Shown here: piece after piece, positions 8,235 through 15,346 of the stretch
Position numbering within the stretch: the stretch's first letter is position 1
Layout: each line of letters opens with the position of its first letter
DNA from: RUG100 sp034927505
GTDB taxonomy: Bacteria > Bacillota > Clostridia > Peptostreptococcales > Anaerovoracaceae
DNA: 64,000 bases
Direction of reading: 5' to 3'
Assembly: GCA_034927505.1 (NCBI GenBank)
Contig: JAYFPY010000002.1
Location: 11,884 to 75,883 of the forward strand
Notes under the pieces: generated by a model
Told to the model about the DNA's origin: nothing
The model's input: only the letters and a program-made list of their open reading frames with translations
Database searches by the model: none
Position numbers and translations under genes: made by a program

Positions 8235-9053
8235 CTAGGAAGCTGTATTTTCTTTTTTCTTCTTTTTGTGAACTACTATGGCGCCTGTCGGACATTCCTT
8301 TGCACACAGACCGCAGCCTACGCACTTGTCGTAGTCGATCTTCGGCAGATTGTCTTCAACAACGATAGCATTGAATTTCACACATGCTTTCTCGCATTTT
8401 TTACAGCCTATGCATGCAGTCTTGCAGGCGTTCATTACCTTCTTGCCGGCATAATGCGAACTGCATGTTACCATTACCTTCGTATCGAAGTCATTTATAG
8501 TAATAATGTGGTTCGGACATTCCTGCGCACAGAGGCCGCATCCTACACAGAGGGAATGATCCACTTCCGGCAGGTTGTTTATCATAGTTATTGCGCCGTA
8601 AGGACACTTTCTGGAACAGTCGCCCATTCCCAGACATCCCATGGAACATGACCACTGGCCGCCGTAAAACTGCTTTTCTGCGGCGCAGGTACGAAGTCCC
8701 ACATATCTTATGACCTTGTCCTTGTTCTGCGCATTTCCCTGGCATCTTATAAAGGCCTTCTGCGGCGTTACGCTTCCTGCGTCCACGCCCAGTATTCTCG
8801 CAACTGAACTGGCTACAAATCCGCCGCCCGGCGTACACAGTGAAGGCAGTACTCCCGTAGGATCCTTTGCCAGCGCCGCTGCATAGTCATCGCATCCTGC
8901 AAATCCGCATGCGCCGCAGTTGGCGCCCGGAAGTGCATCTCTTATGTCCAGAACTGTCTGATCTACCGGCACGTACATCACCTTGCTGGCAATGACCAGT
9001 ATGATTGCAGCAACACAGCCGATTACCGCTAATAGTATAATTGGTGTACCCAT
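8235..9053 (-). CDS. rnfB: Rnf complex subunit RnfB, polyferredoxin
   Basis: 272 residues. One N-terminal membrane anchor (about 5-25) is followed by the Cys46/49/54/73 cluster motif (NCGACGFAGC), a central Cys-rich region and at least two ferredoxin-type CxxCxxCxxxCP repeats (about 150-175 and 235-265). RnfB is the presumed entry point for electrons from reduced ferredoxin into the membrane-bound Rnf complex, which passes them to NAD and pumps Na+ or H+. The start is set by AAGGAGGGCGAC before the ATG. It is the last gene of rnfCDGEAB, ten bases after rnfA, and is followed by a terminator hairpin. Confidence 0.96.
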   Translation of the reverse strand: MGTPIILLAVIGCVAAIILVIASKVMYVPVDQTVLDIRDALPGANCGACGFAGCDDYAAALAKDPTGVLPSLCTPGGGFVASSVARILGVDAGSVTPQKAFIRCQGNAQNKDKVIRYVGLRTCAAEKQFYGGQWSCSMGCLGMGDCSRKCPYGAITMINNLPEVDHSLCVGCGLCAQECPNHIITINDFDTKVMVTCSSHYAGKKVMNACKTACIGCKKCEKACVKFNAIVVEDNLPKIDYDKCVGCGLCAKECPTGAIVVHKKKKKENTAS

Positions 9054-9063
9054 GTCGCCCTCC

Positions 9064-9654
9064 TTAACCGAATATGCCGTCTACCATGCCCGAGAAGCCC
9101 ATGAAGGACATCGCCAGGATGCTGGCAGCGACCAAAGTTGATGGGATACCCTGAAATGATTTCGGGATATCGTTGTGTTCGATTTTCTGTCTGATTCCTG
9201 CAAACAATACCATTGCCACCAGAAAGCCGATACCGGCTCCGAATGAAGATACAATGGACTGGCCGAAATTATAGCCGTCGTCTATATTAGATATACATAC
9301 GCCCAGCACAGCACAGTTTGTAGTTATCAGGGGAAGATATACTCCCAGGGATTTATGAAGTCCCGGAATATATTTTTTCAGTATTATCTCCACCAGCTGT
9401 ACCAGTGAAGCGATTACCAGAATGAATACTACAGTCTGCATGTATCCTATTCCGTTAGGCGTCAGCAGGAATGTCTGTATCGGCCATGTTGCCAGTGTAG
9501 ACAGCACCATTACAAACGTAACGGCAACGCTCATGCCCACAGCTGAGTCCAGTTTCTTTGATACGCCCAGGAACGGACATATACCAAGGAATTGGGACAA
9601 CACATAGTTGTCTATCAGTATTACACTGAATAATATCATTAACATTTCTTTCAT
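9064..9654 (-). CDS. rnfA: Rnf complex membrane subunit RnfA
   Basis: A 196-residue protein with about six membrane spans, homologous to NqrE. The Cys in LGICPFLG near the N-terminus and the Cys in TTNCAVLGVC are the conserved residues that in Rnf/Nqr structures hold an intramembrane Fe-S cluster between the two inverted-repeat subunits RnfA and RnfE. The ATG overlaps the rnfE stop as ATGA, showing translational coupling. The protein is part of the ion-translocating core in the cytoplasmic membrane. Confidence 0.96.
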   Translation of the reverse strand: MKEMLMILFSVILIDNYVLSQFLGICPFLGVSKKLDSAVGMSVAVTFVMVLSTLATWPIQTFLLTPNGIGYMQTVVFILVIASLVQLVEIILKKYIPGLHKSLGVYLPLITTNCAVLGVCISNIDDGYNFGQSIVSSFGAGIGFLVAMVLFAGIRQKIEHNDIPKSFQGIPSTLVAASILAMSFMGFSGMVDGIFG

Positions 9655-10337
9655 TGCTGTTTACACTCCTCTCCACCGGGGTTCCCGTTGCCGGCACAAA
9701 TGTCCGACATGGCACATCCGTCACAGCTGAAGTCCTTCTTCTTTATAGCCTTGCCCTTGCTGAAGTAATTGATAGCCGCAGTGAGTACTCCGAATACGAA
9801 GAATCCGCCCGGTGCCAGCATGAACAGTACCATCGGCTTGTCGGAAAGAACAGGGATCGCAAATCCAAGTATAGTCCCGGCGCCGATCACTTCTCTTATA
9901 GCTCCCATGATGAAACATGCCAGAGTGAATCCAAGACCCATGCCCAGTCCGTCCAGAGCTGAATCCAATATGGAATTCTTGCTGGCGAACATTTCCGCAC
10001 GTCCCAGGATGATGCAGTTTACTACGATCAGAGGTATATACAGTCCCAGCGATGCATCCAGATCCGGCAGAAACGCCTTCAGGAGCAGCTGTACCACTGT
10101 AACCAGCGATGCAATAACTACGATATAGCACGGTATCCTGACCTGATCGGGGATCACCTTTTTCAGTATCGATATAAGGATCTCGGCGAAGAACAGTACA
10201 GCCAGTGTACATCCTCCCATACCCAGTCCGTTTATTGCCGATGTAGTCGTTGCGAGGAATGGACAACATCCCAGCAGCAGCACCAGCGTAGGGTTTTCTT
10301 TTATGAGGCCCTTTGTAACTATTGTTAATTTATTCAT
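9651..10337 (-). CDS. rnfE: Rnf complex membrane subunit RnfE with Cys-rich tail
   Basis: 228 residues, about six membrane spans, homologous to NqrD and to its neighbour RnfA. LLGCCPFLA (about 21-29) and VVNCIILGR are the paired Cys motifs for the intramembrane cluster shared with RnfA. After the last span a 25-residue cytoplasmic tail carries four cysteines spaced C-x2-C-x5-C-x10-C (about 205-225); this is not part of the core fold and could bind another metal or cluster. The ATG overlaps the rnfG stop by one base (TAATG), and its own stop overlaps rnfA. Confidence 0.95.
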   Translation of the reverse strand: MNKLTIVTKGLIKENPTLVLLLGCCPFLATTTSAINGLGMGGCTLAVLFFAEILISILKKVIPDQVRIPCYIVVIASLVTVVQLLLKAFLPDLDASLGLYIPLIVVNCIILGRAEMFASKNSILDSALDGLGMGLGFTLACFIMGAIREVIGAGTILGFAIPVLSDKPMVLFMLAPGGFFVFGVLTAAINYFSKGKAIKKKDFSCDGCAMSDICAGNGNPGGEECKQQ

Positions 10338-10789
10338 TACTTGCCTCCTTTTTTAAGCGCGTCTTTTACAGCATTGTAAACGCCGTTTGACGAGATGGTA
10401 GCGCCGGTTATGGCATCCACCTGTTTATCATTCTTGATATGGTCGGCAGGCAGCTTTGAAAGTCCCTTGTACTGTTTCAGATAATCCACAGTCATTGCTT
10501 TCGTTCCAAGGCCCGGCGTGTCGGCGTGGTCGGTCACAGTAACTCCTGTGATCTTTCCATTGTCGGCGATCCCAACCATTACGGTAAGGTCTCCGCCAAA
10601 GCTCTTGCCTACGCCTTGTACAGCTTCGCCTTTAGTGCCTTTTGGCAGCACCTGAGCCGCCGCCTCGGCGATTTTTTGTTTATTGACCTGCGCGATCGCA
10701 TCTTCAGTCTTCATATTAGTCAGCGCAAGACATGTACTCGTTATCAGACATATCACGGTCAGTACGATTATCGGTTTTGCTAATTTCAT
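10337..10789 (-). CDS. rnfG: Rnf complex subunit RnfG, covalent flavoprotein
   Basis: 150 residues with one N-terminal membrane anchor (about 5-22) and an extracytoplasmic FMN-binding domain. ITGATISS near the C-terminus holds the Thr to which FMN is attached through a phosphodiester by ApbE-type flavin transferase. The ATG at 10789 is chosen because GGAGGTGG stands six bases upstream and the start overlaps the rnfD stop (ATGA); an upstream in-frame start adds 11 residues inside rnfD. It is shorter than many RnfG proteins (about 190-200 residues), mainly in the region between anchor and FMN domain. Confidence 0.94.
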   Translation of the reverse strand: MKLAKPIIVLTVICLITSTCLALTNMKTEDAIAQVNKQKIAEAAAQVLPKGTKGEAVQGVGKSFGGDLTVMVGIADNGKITGVTVTDHADTPGLGTKAMTVDYLKQYKGLSKLPADHIKNDKQVDAITGATISSNGVYNAVKDALKKGGK

Positions 10790-11721
10790 TCTAAACCACC
10801 TCCACAGAAGTGCTTGTTGCACCAGTTGTCGATGTGAGGCGTGATTATATTCATGATTATGATCGAGAATGAAACGCCTTCAGGATATGAACCGAACAAT
10901 CTGATCATCATCGTTATGACTCCGCAGCCTACTCCGAATATTATTTTACCTCTCCAGTCAGTAGGCGTAGTTGAGTAATCGGTAGCCATGAATATAGCTC
11001 CCAGCATAACTCCTCCTGCCAGGATATGGAACACCGGATCCTCGCCTGCGATCAGTGCAAATATGAACACCGTTGCCACGAATACGACCGGGGTTATCGG
11101 TGAGATCACCTTTTTCCATACCAGGAAAGCTCCTCCGATGATCAGCGCCAGCGCACTTACCTCACCCAGTGAACCACCTACATTTCCCAGGAACAGATCC
11201 ATATTAGACGGCATGTTCCCGCCGCCTTCTGCAAGAATACGGAGAGCTGTAGGTCCTGTAACTGCATCAGTTGTGCCCATCAAGCCTCTTGGCAGCGGCC
11301 ATGAAGTCATTTCAGTGGCAAATGATACAAACAATACTATACGGCCCGTCAGAGCCGGGTTTACAAAATTCTGTCCAATGCCTCCGAATATATTCTTAGC
11401 AACGAATATAGCTGCAAAACATCCGATAGCTGCCATCCAGAACGGCAGACTCGACGGCAGGTTGTAAGCCAGCAGAACGCCGGTAACCACCGCAGACAGA
11501 TCTCCGATGGTGCTTTCCTTTTTTGTCATCTTGCAGAAAAGCCATTCGAAGAAAACGCATACGACTGCACAGAATACAGTCAATATCAGCGCCCTTGCGC
11601 CAAATTCATATACAGCCACAATCAGAGCAGGGACCAGAGCTATGAGCACATAACCCATGATTTTTCTGGTGCTTGGTGTCGTGATTATATGAGGCGCATA
11701 AGATACATTTAAATTGTTCAT
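10786..11721 (-). CDS. rnfD: Rnf complex membrane subunit RnfD
   Basis: A 311-residue protein with eight or more membrane spans, homologous to NqrB and part of the ion-translocating core. The segment containing TGPTALR (about 165-171) is where family members carry the FMN-linked Thr. The gene overlaps rnfC by four bases at its start and rnfG by four bases at its end, so the whole operon is translationally coupled. Length and hydropathy are normal for the clostridial subunit. Confidence 0.95.
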   Translation of the reverse strand: MNNLNVSYAPHIITTPSTRKIMGYVLIALVPALIVAVYEFGARALILTVFCAVVCVFFEWLFCKMTKKESTIGDLSAVVTGVLLAYNLPSSLPFWMAAIGCFAAIFVAKNIFGGIGQNFVNPALTGRIVLFVSFATEMTSWPLPRGLMGTTDAVTGPTALRILAEGGGNMPSNMDLFLGNVGGSLGEVSALALIIGGAFLVWKKVISPITPVVFVATVFIFALIAGEDPVFHILAGGVMLGAIFMATDYSTTPTDWRGKIIFGVGCGVITMMIRLFGSYPEGVSFSIIIMNIITPHIDNWCNKHFCGGGLE

Positions 11722-13037
11722 TTTTTACTGGCCTCCTTTATCTCAGCTTTGCCCAGTTTATTCACAAAACTGAGAGGTCTCCTGGCCGGGCAGATATATG
11801 AGCAGCTTCCGCACTCCATACACTGCATCAGCTTCAACTCTTTCATCGTGTCCACATCATCTCGCTTGTACGCCGAATAATATGCGGCTGGAAGCAGATG
11901 GAACGGACATACTGCATGACATTTTCCGCATTTGATGCATGCGGTCTCCTTCTGAGTATCAGCTTCATGACCCGAGAAAGCAAGTATTGCATTCGTATTC
12001 TTGACGACAGGAGTCTCTTCGGAATATACCGATTTACCCATCATAGGGCCTCCCATCAGGATCTTCTTAGGTTCTTCTTTGTATCCGCCTGTGAATTTTA
12101 TTATATCGGATATTCTCGTTCCGATAGGAACCATCACATTCTGCGGATTCTTGATCGCTGTACCGTCTACAGTCAGTCTCTTGTTGACCAGCGGCATGCC
12201 TGTCTTGAAATAATAGCTGATAGATGCAACTGTTGTAATGTTGGACAGTACTATGCCTACATCGGCCGGAAGCACTCCGGCGTTGATAAGCTTGCCTGTC
12301 ACTTCATAGATCATTACTCTTTCAGCTCCCTGAGGATAACGAGATTTCAGTGTTACTACTTTCACTTTGTCTGAAAGACCTTCCTCTTTTATCCTTTCAT
12401 TGAGTTTGCTGATGGCTTTCGGCTTGTTGTCTTCTATGCCGATAAAAGCCTCGTTAAGATCCAGGTATTTCATCAGTATCTTGATACCGTTGATGATACC
12501 CTGTGTGTTTTCCAGCATCAGTCTGTAGTCTGATGTGATGAACGGTTCACACTCCGCTCCGTTTACAATCAAAGTCTTGACTTCATCAAGATTCTTCGGA
12601 TTGTACTTTACAAAAGCCGGGAAAGCTGCTCCGCCCAGACCTACAAGACCGCAGTCCCGCATTGCCTTGACGAAATCATCCTGATCGTTTACCTCAGGCG
12701 GTTTGATTCCTTCCCATACTTCGTGCTGGTGATCAGATTTAATAACCACCTCTTTGTCGTAGGTGCCGTTCATGGTACGCATTTCCCGGATATCCTCAAC
12801 GGTCCCGGAAACGCTCGCATGTATCGGCACACTGAGGAATGCATCGCTGTCTCCTATTACCTGCCCTATTTTTACGTGGTCACCCTTTTTGACCTGGGGC
12901 GTGCAAGGAGCACCTATGTGCTGAGACATCGGGATATAAACAAACTCAGGGTCGTCCATAGTTACAGTATGGGCGTCCATTGTATGTTTATTATGTCTCA
13001 CTTTGATGCTTCCTAAAGCATGTTTGAATTGATTCAT
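11718..13037 (-). CDS. rnfC: Rnf complex subunit RnfC, NADH/flavin and Fe-S subunit
   Basis: 439 residues, the peripheral cytoplasmic subunit that carries the NAD/FMN site and two [4Fe-4S] clusters. A Gly-rich stretch VGLGGAAFP (about 135-143) is the NADH/flavin fold shared with NuoF. Two cluster motifs CIKCGKCHAVCP and CMECGSCSYICP lie near the C-terminus. The start is the ATG at 13037 with GGAGGAGG 11 bases upstream; a TTG 36 bases earlier is in frame but would bury that ribosome-binding site. It is the first gene of the operon. A long inverted repeat at 13099-13132 lies in its promoter region, next to a lysR gene. Confidence 0.95.
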   Translation of the reverse strand: MNQFKHALGSIKVRHNKHTMDAHTVTMDDPEFVYIPMSQHIGAPCTPQVKKGDHVKIGQVIGDSDAFLSVPIHASVSGTVEDIREMRTMNGTYDKEVVIKSDHQHEVWEGIKPPEVNDQDDFVKAMRDCGLVGLGGAAFPAFVKYNPKNLDEVKTLIVNGAECEPFITSDYRLMLENTQGIINGIKILMKYLDLNEAFIGIEDNKPKAISKLNERIKEEGLSDKVKVVTLKSRYPQGAERVMIYEVTGKLINAGVLPADVGIVLSNITTVASISYYFKTGMPLVNKRLTVDGTAIKNPQNVMVPIGTRISDIIKFTGGYKEEPKKILMGGPMMGKSVYSEETPVVKNTNAILAFSGHEADTQKETACIKCGKCHAVCPFHLLPAAYYSAYKRDDVDTMKELKLMQCMECGSCSYICPARRPLSFVNKLGKAEIKEASKK

Positions 13038-13098
13038 AATGGCCAAATCCTCCTCCGAGTATATTCTACTCAAAATTTAGCAAGTTAGTAATATATAT

Positions 13099-13132
13099 TA
13101 AGCATAATGGCATGTTGCACATTGTATGCTTA
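13099..13132 (-). promoter_or_regulatory. Inverted repeat upstream of rnfC, candidate LysR operator
   Basis: TAAGCATA (13099-13106) and TATGCTTA (13125-13132) are perfect 8-bp inverted arms separated by 18 bp, 62-95 bp before the rnfC start and 21 bp after the stop of a lysR gene. The spacing suits a dimer or tetramer of a LysR-type regulator. No T-run follows, so a terminator is less likely. Confidence 0.5.
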
Positions 13133-13152
13133 TACACTTTGTTGTATAATTA

Positions 13153-14091
13153 TCAGAATTCTCTGAAAGCAGATACTATTACATCTTTCAATGTTTTGAT
13201 CAGTTTTTCATTGAGTCCGCTGTTCTTTTTCTTTTGGTATATCAACGCATCGATATATTGATCGTCAGCTTCCGGACAGTGGATCTCTCTGAGCCCGTGA
13301 GACTTCAGATCTTCCTTTGTCATGGGCGAGGCCCACATGTATGAAGCCGTGACATTCTGCAGCAGGCAGAATTGACTTCCGCGTTCAAATACAGCCAGTT
13401 TTCTCGGGCTGTTTTGAGAAGGCGTCAGATCCTGTATATTATTTGCAAGTGAAAGATACGGCACAGTAAGATCACCGTGTACTATTTCAATATAACTTTT
13501 CAGTTCATCGAGAGTCACTGTATTCCTGCCTGCCAGTTTACTGTTTTCAGATACAAGAACAACATACTGCAAATTTACCAGTTCGTCATGTTCCAGGTTC
13601 TTTCCTTCCAGAAGCGTATGAAAATACGATTCATACATCACCGGATACCTTATGACCCCGAAATCGTAACCGAGTTCCGTAATATTGTTCACTGCCTCTA
13701 CAGCATTAGTTTCTTTTACGTTCACAAAGAAATTCTCTCCCAGTTCATCTTCTATCTCATTGATGAAGACTGACACAGCCTCTGCTATATAGCTGGCTCT
13801 GGGAATAGAAATACTGAAAGATACTTTTTTCTTTCTCGATTTGCTGTATTTAGATTCGATCTCATTCATATGATCGAGAAGATTCTTCGCGTACTCCAGG
13901 AATTCCTCCCCTTCCGAAGTCGTTACAACTCCCCGCGATGTCCTCGAAAATACTGAGATGTTCAAAGAAGCCTCAAGTTCCTTGATGTCTCTGCTCAAAT
14001 TTGGCTGAGACATGAAGAGGTTCTCTGCTGCCTGTGTGATGGAGCCCGTTTTCTGGACTTCCAGTGCGTATCTGAGATAATTGATATTCAT
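13153..14091 (-). CDS. LysR-family transcriptional regulator
   Basis: 312 residues. Residues 1-60 are a winged helix-turn-helix (NINYLRYALEVQKTGSITQA region) typical of LysR regulators, followed by the linker helix and a periplasmic-binding-protein-like effector domain (about 90-300). The start overlaps the stop of the lipoprotein gene by one base. It reads in the same direction as the rnf operon and ends 115 bp before it, with a candidate operator between, so control of rnf or of this pair is the simplest proposal. Effector unknown. Confidence 0.88.
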   Translation of the reverse strand: MNINYLRYALEVQKTGSITQAAENLFMSQPNLSRDIKELEASLNISVFSRTSRGVVTTSEGEEFLEYAKNLLDHMNEIESKYSKSRKKKVSFSISIPRASYIAEAVSVFINEIEDELGENFFVNVKETNAVEAVNNITELGYDFGVIRYPVMYESYFHTLLEGKNLEHDELVNLQYVVLVSENSKLAGRNTVTLDELKSYIEIVHGDLTVPYLSLANNIQDLTPSQNSPRKLAVFERGSQFCLLQNVTASYMWASPMTKEDLKSHGLREIHCPEADDQYIDALIYQKKKNSGLNEKLIKTLKDVIVSAFREF

Positions 14092-14513
14092 CAGTTCTCA
14101 GTCGCTTTCTTGAACACCATCGTCATATCGGTGGACAGATCCTCGGAATCCTCTTTGGGATATACGATCTCCATCTCTCCGTCATCATTGATGGTACAGT
14201 CCAGCTTGGCACTGCCGTCATCTATTACATATTTGCCGTCGCTGCCGGTCCATTTTCCATTTGGATCAACGTCTTTGCCAAGACCTGTGAATTCAATGGT
14301 CCCGTCATCTTTGAAAATGACCTGAGGCGTATCGCTGAGTCCTGCCGATTCAATATATTTCTCGGCTGTGACCGTCGAAGCTCCGGTTGCTATCGATGAA
14401 AGCTCCCAGCTTCCTGTCACCTGGTCGTCCTTTGTGCTCGCACTGCCACAGGCTGTAAATACAGTGCATACAAGCATCAGAGAAATGATCAGACAAACAA
14501 AACTCTTTTTCAT
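14091..14513 (-). CDS. Small secreted lipoprotein
   Basis: 140 residues with a type II signal peptide: MKKSF, a hydrophobic core, and the lipobox VFTAC with Cys22 as the lipidated residue. The mature part is Asp/Gly-rich, predicted beta-strand (GSWELSS, IEFTGLG, GKYVIDDG), reminiscent of small lipocalin-like or DUF-type Gram-positive lipoproteins, but I do not recognise the family. AGGAGTTTTAACT precedes the ATG. Translational overlap with the downstream lysR gene suggests a joint role, for example signal sensing at the envelope; that is inference. Confidence 0.75.
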   Translation of the reverse strand: MKKSFVCLIISLMLVCTVFTACGSASTKDDQVTGSWELSSIATGASTVTAEKYIESAGLSDTPQVIFKDDGTIEFTGLGKDVDPNGKWTGSDGKYVIDDGSAKLDCTINDDGEMEIVYPKEDSEDLSTDMTMVFKKATEN

Positions 14514-14562
14514 AGTTAAAACTCCTGTTGATAATAAAAATTTGCCTGTGTATAACGTTGTT

Positions 14563-14991
14563 TTATTTCAAAGCAGCCAGGTAGCCCTGCATTATCAGGA
14601 CCGCCGCCTGCTTGTCTATAACTGTTTTTCTTTTACTGCGGCTGACATCCGCAGCGATGAGTACCTTTTCCGCCTGTTTCGTAGTGAGCCGTTCGTCCTG
14701 ATACACGACAGGGATATCTCCCATTCCTGTGCTCTTCATCTTGTTTCGAAGCATAGCCGTGAAATCGTATACTTTTTCTGTCTGAGGGCTGTCCGTTCCG
14801 TCCAGTCTCTTCGGCAGGCCGACTACCACTGTGTCACAGTCGTATTCTTTGATGTAGTCCATTACCTTGCCCGCATCTTTTCTGATGCCGACCCGTTCTA
14901 TAGTCGTGATCCCCTGAGCAGTTATCCCCAGCTCGTCGCTCACAGCTACTCCTATGGTTTTGTCTCCTACATCCAGTGCGATTTTTCTCAT
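14563..14991 (-). CDS. ruvX: Putative pre-16S rRNA nuclease / Holliday junction resolvase YqgF
   Basis: 142 residues of the YqgF/RuvX RNase H-like fold. The first strand ALDVGDKTIGVA has the catalytic Asp, VVVGLPKRLDG is the central motif and QDERLTTKQAE holds the further acidic residue; the C-terminal VIDKQAAVLIMQGYL completes the family signature. Function in bacteria includes maturation of the 16S rRNA 5' end and possibly resolvase activity. It follows ireB at a 48-bp distance with a terminator hairpin between the two, in the widespread alaS-ireB-ruvX order. Confidence 0.93.
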   Translation of the reverse strand: MRKIALDVGDKTIGVAVSDELGITAQGITTIERVGIRKDAGKVMDYIKEYDCDTVVVGLPKRLDGTDSPQTEKVYDFTAMLRNKMKSTGMGDIPVVYQDERLTTKQAEKVLIAADVSRSKRKTVIDKQAAVLIMQGYLAALK

Positions 14992-15011
14992 CTGTTTCCT
15001 TTATCTAAAAA

Positions 15012-15037
15012 GATACGGGCCGAAAAAGCCCGGTATC
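15012..15037 (-). terminator. Terminator hairpin between ireB and ruvX
   Basis: Arms 15012-15020 and 15028-15037 pair over nine bases with one bulged C, around an A-rich loop. On the minus strand TTTTT follows, then the ruvX ribosome-binding site. It would reduce ruvX transcription relative to ireB. Confidence 0.65.
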
Positions 15038-15039
15038 CC

Positions 15040-15291
15040 TTATTTGTTCAAATAACTTTTGACCAGTTCTTCTGTAAGGTCATCTCTGTCTATCTGTCTT
15101 ATGATGTTCCTTGCATTGTTGTGGCTGGTGATATACGAAGGGTCACCCGACAATAAGTATCCCACTATCTGATCGACCGCATTATATCCCCGCTCGTCCA
15201 ACGAAGCATACACTTCAGTAAGGATCTCCTTCGGTGTCTTCTGTTCTCCTTTAGCTGCGTTATCGAACATCAGCGTATTTTTGTTATCCAT
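15040..15291 (-). CDS. ireB: IreB family regulatory phosphoprotein
   Basis: 83 residues, normal length for IreB (UPF0297). The family is a small cytoplasmic protein phosphorylated on N-terminal Thr residues by the PASTA kinase IreK/PrkC and linked to cephalosporin resistance in Enterococcus. The N-terminal Thr residues (Thr6, and Thr19 in KTPKEIL) and the block ERGYNAVDQIVGYLLSGDP are typical. GGAGG precedes the ATG. It has its own TTGTAA-17-TATAAT promoter overlapping the alaS stop codon, and it sits in the conserved alaS-ireB-ruvX order. Confidence 0.93.
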   Translation of the reverse strand: MDNKNTLMFDNAAKGEQKTPKEILTEVYASLDERGYNAVDQIVGYLLSGDPSYITSHNNARNIIRQIDRDDLTEELVKSYLNK

Positions 15292-15317
15292 TTGTGACCT
15301 CCTTTCATACTATTTAT

Positions 15318-15346
15318 ATTATAATATGTTTTTCGATTTATTACAA
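15318..15346 (-). promoter_or_regulatory. Sigma-A-type promoter of ireB
   Basis: TTGTAA (15341-15346, overlapping the alaS stop codon) and TATAAT (15318-15323) are 17 bp apart on the minus strand, 27 bases before the ireB ATG. Confidence 0.65.

Noticed and set aside
12999..13153. tRNA or small RNA gene in the lysR-rnfC gap
   Set aside because: No cloverleaf and no terminator; the repeat fits an operator better. No tRNA was found in any other gap either.
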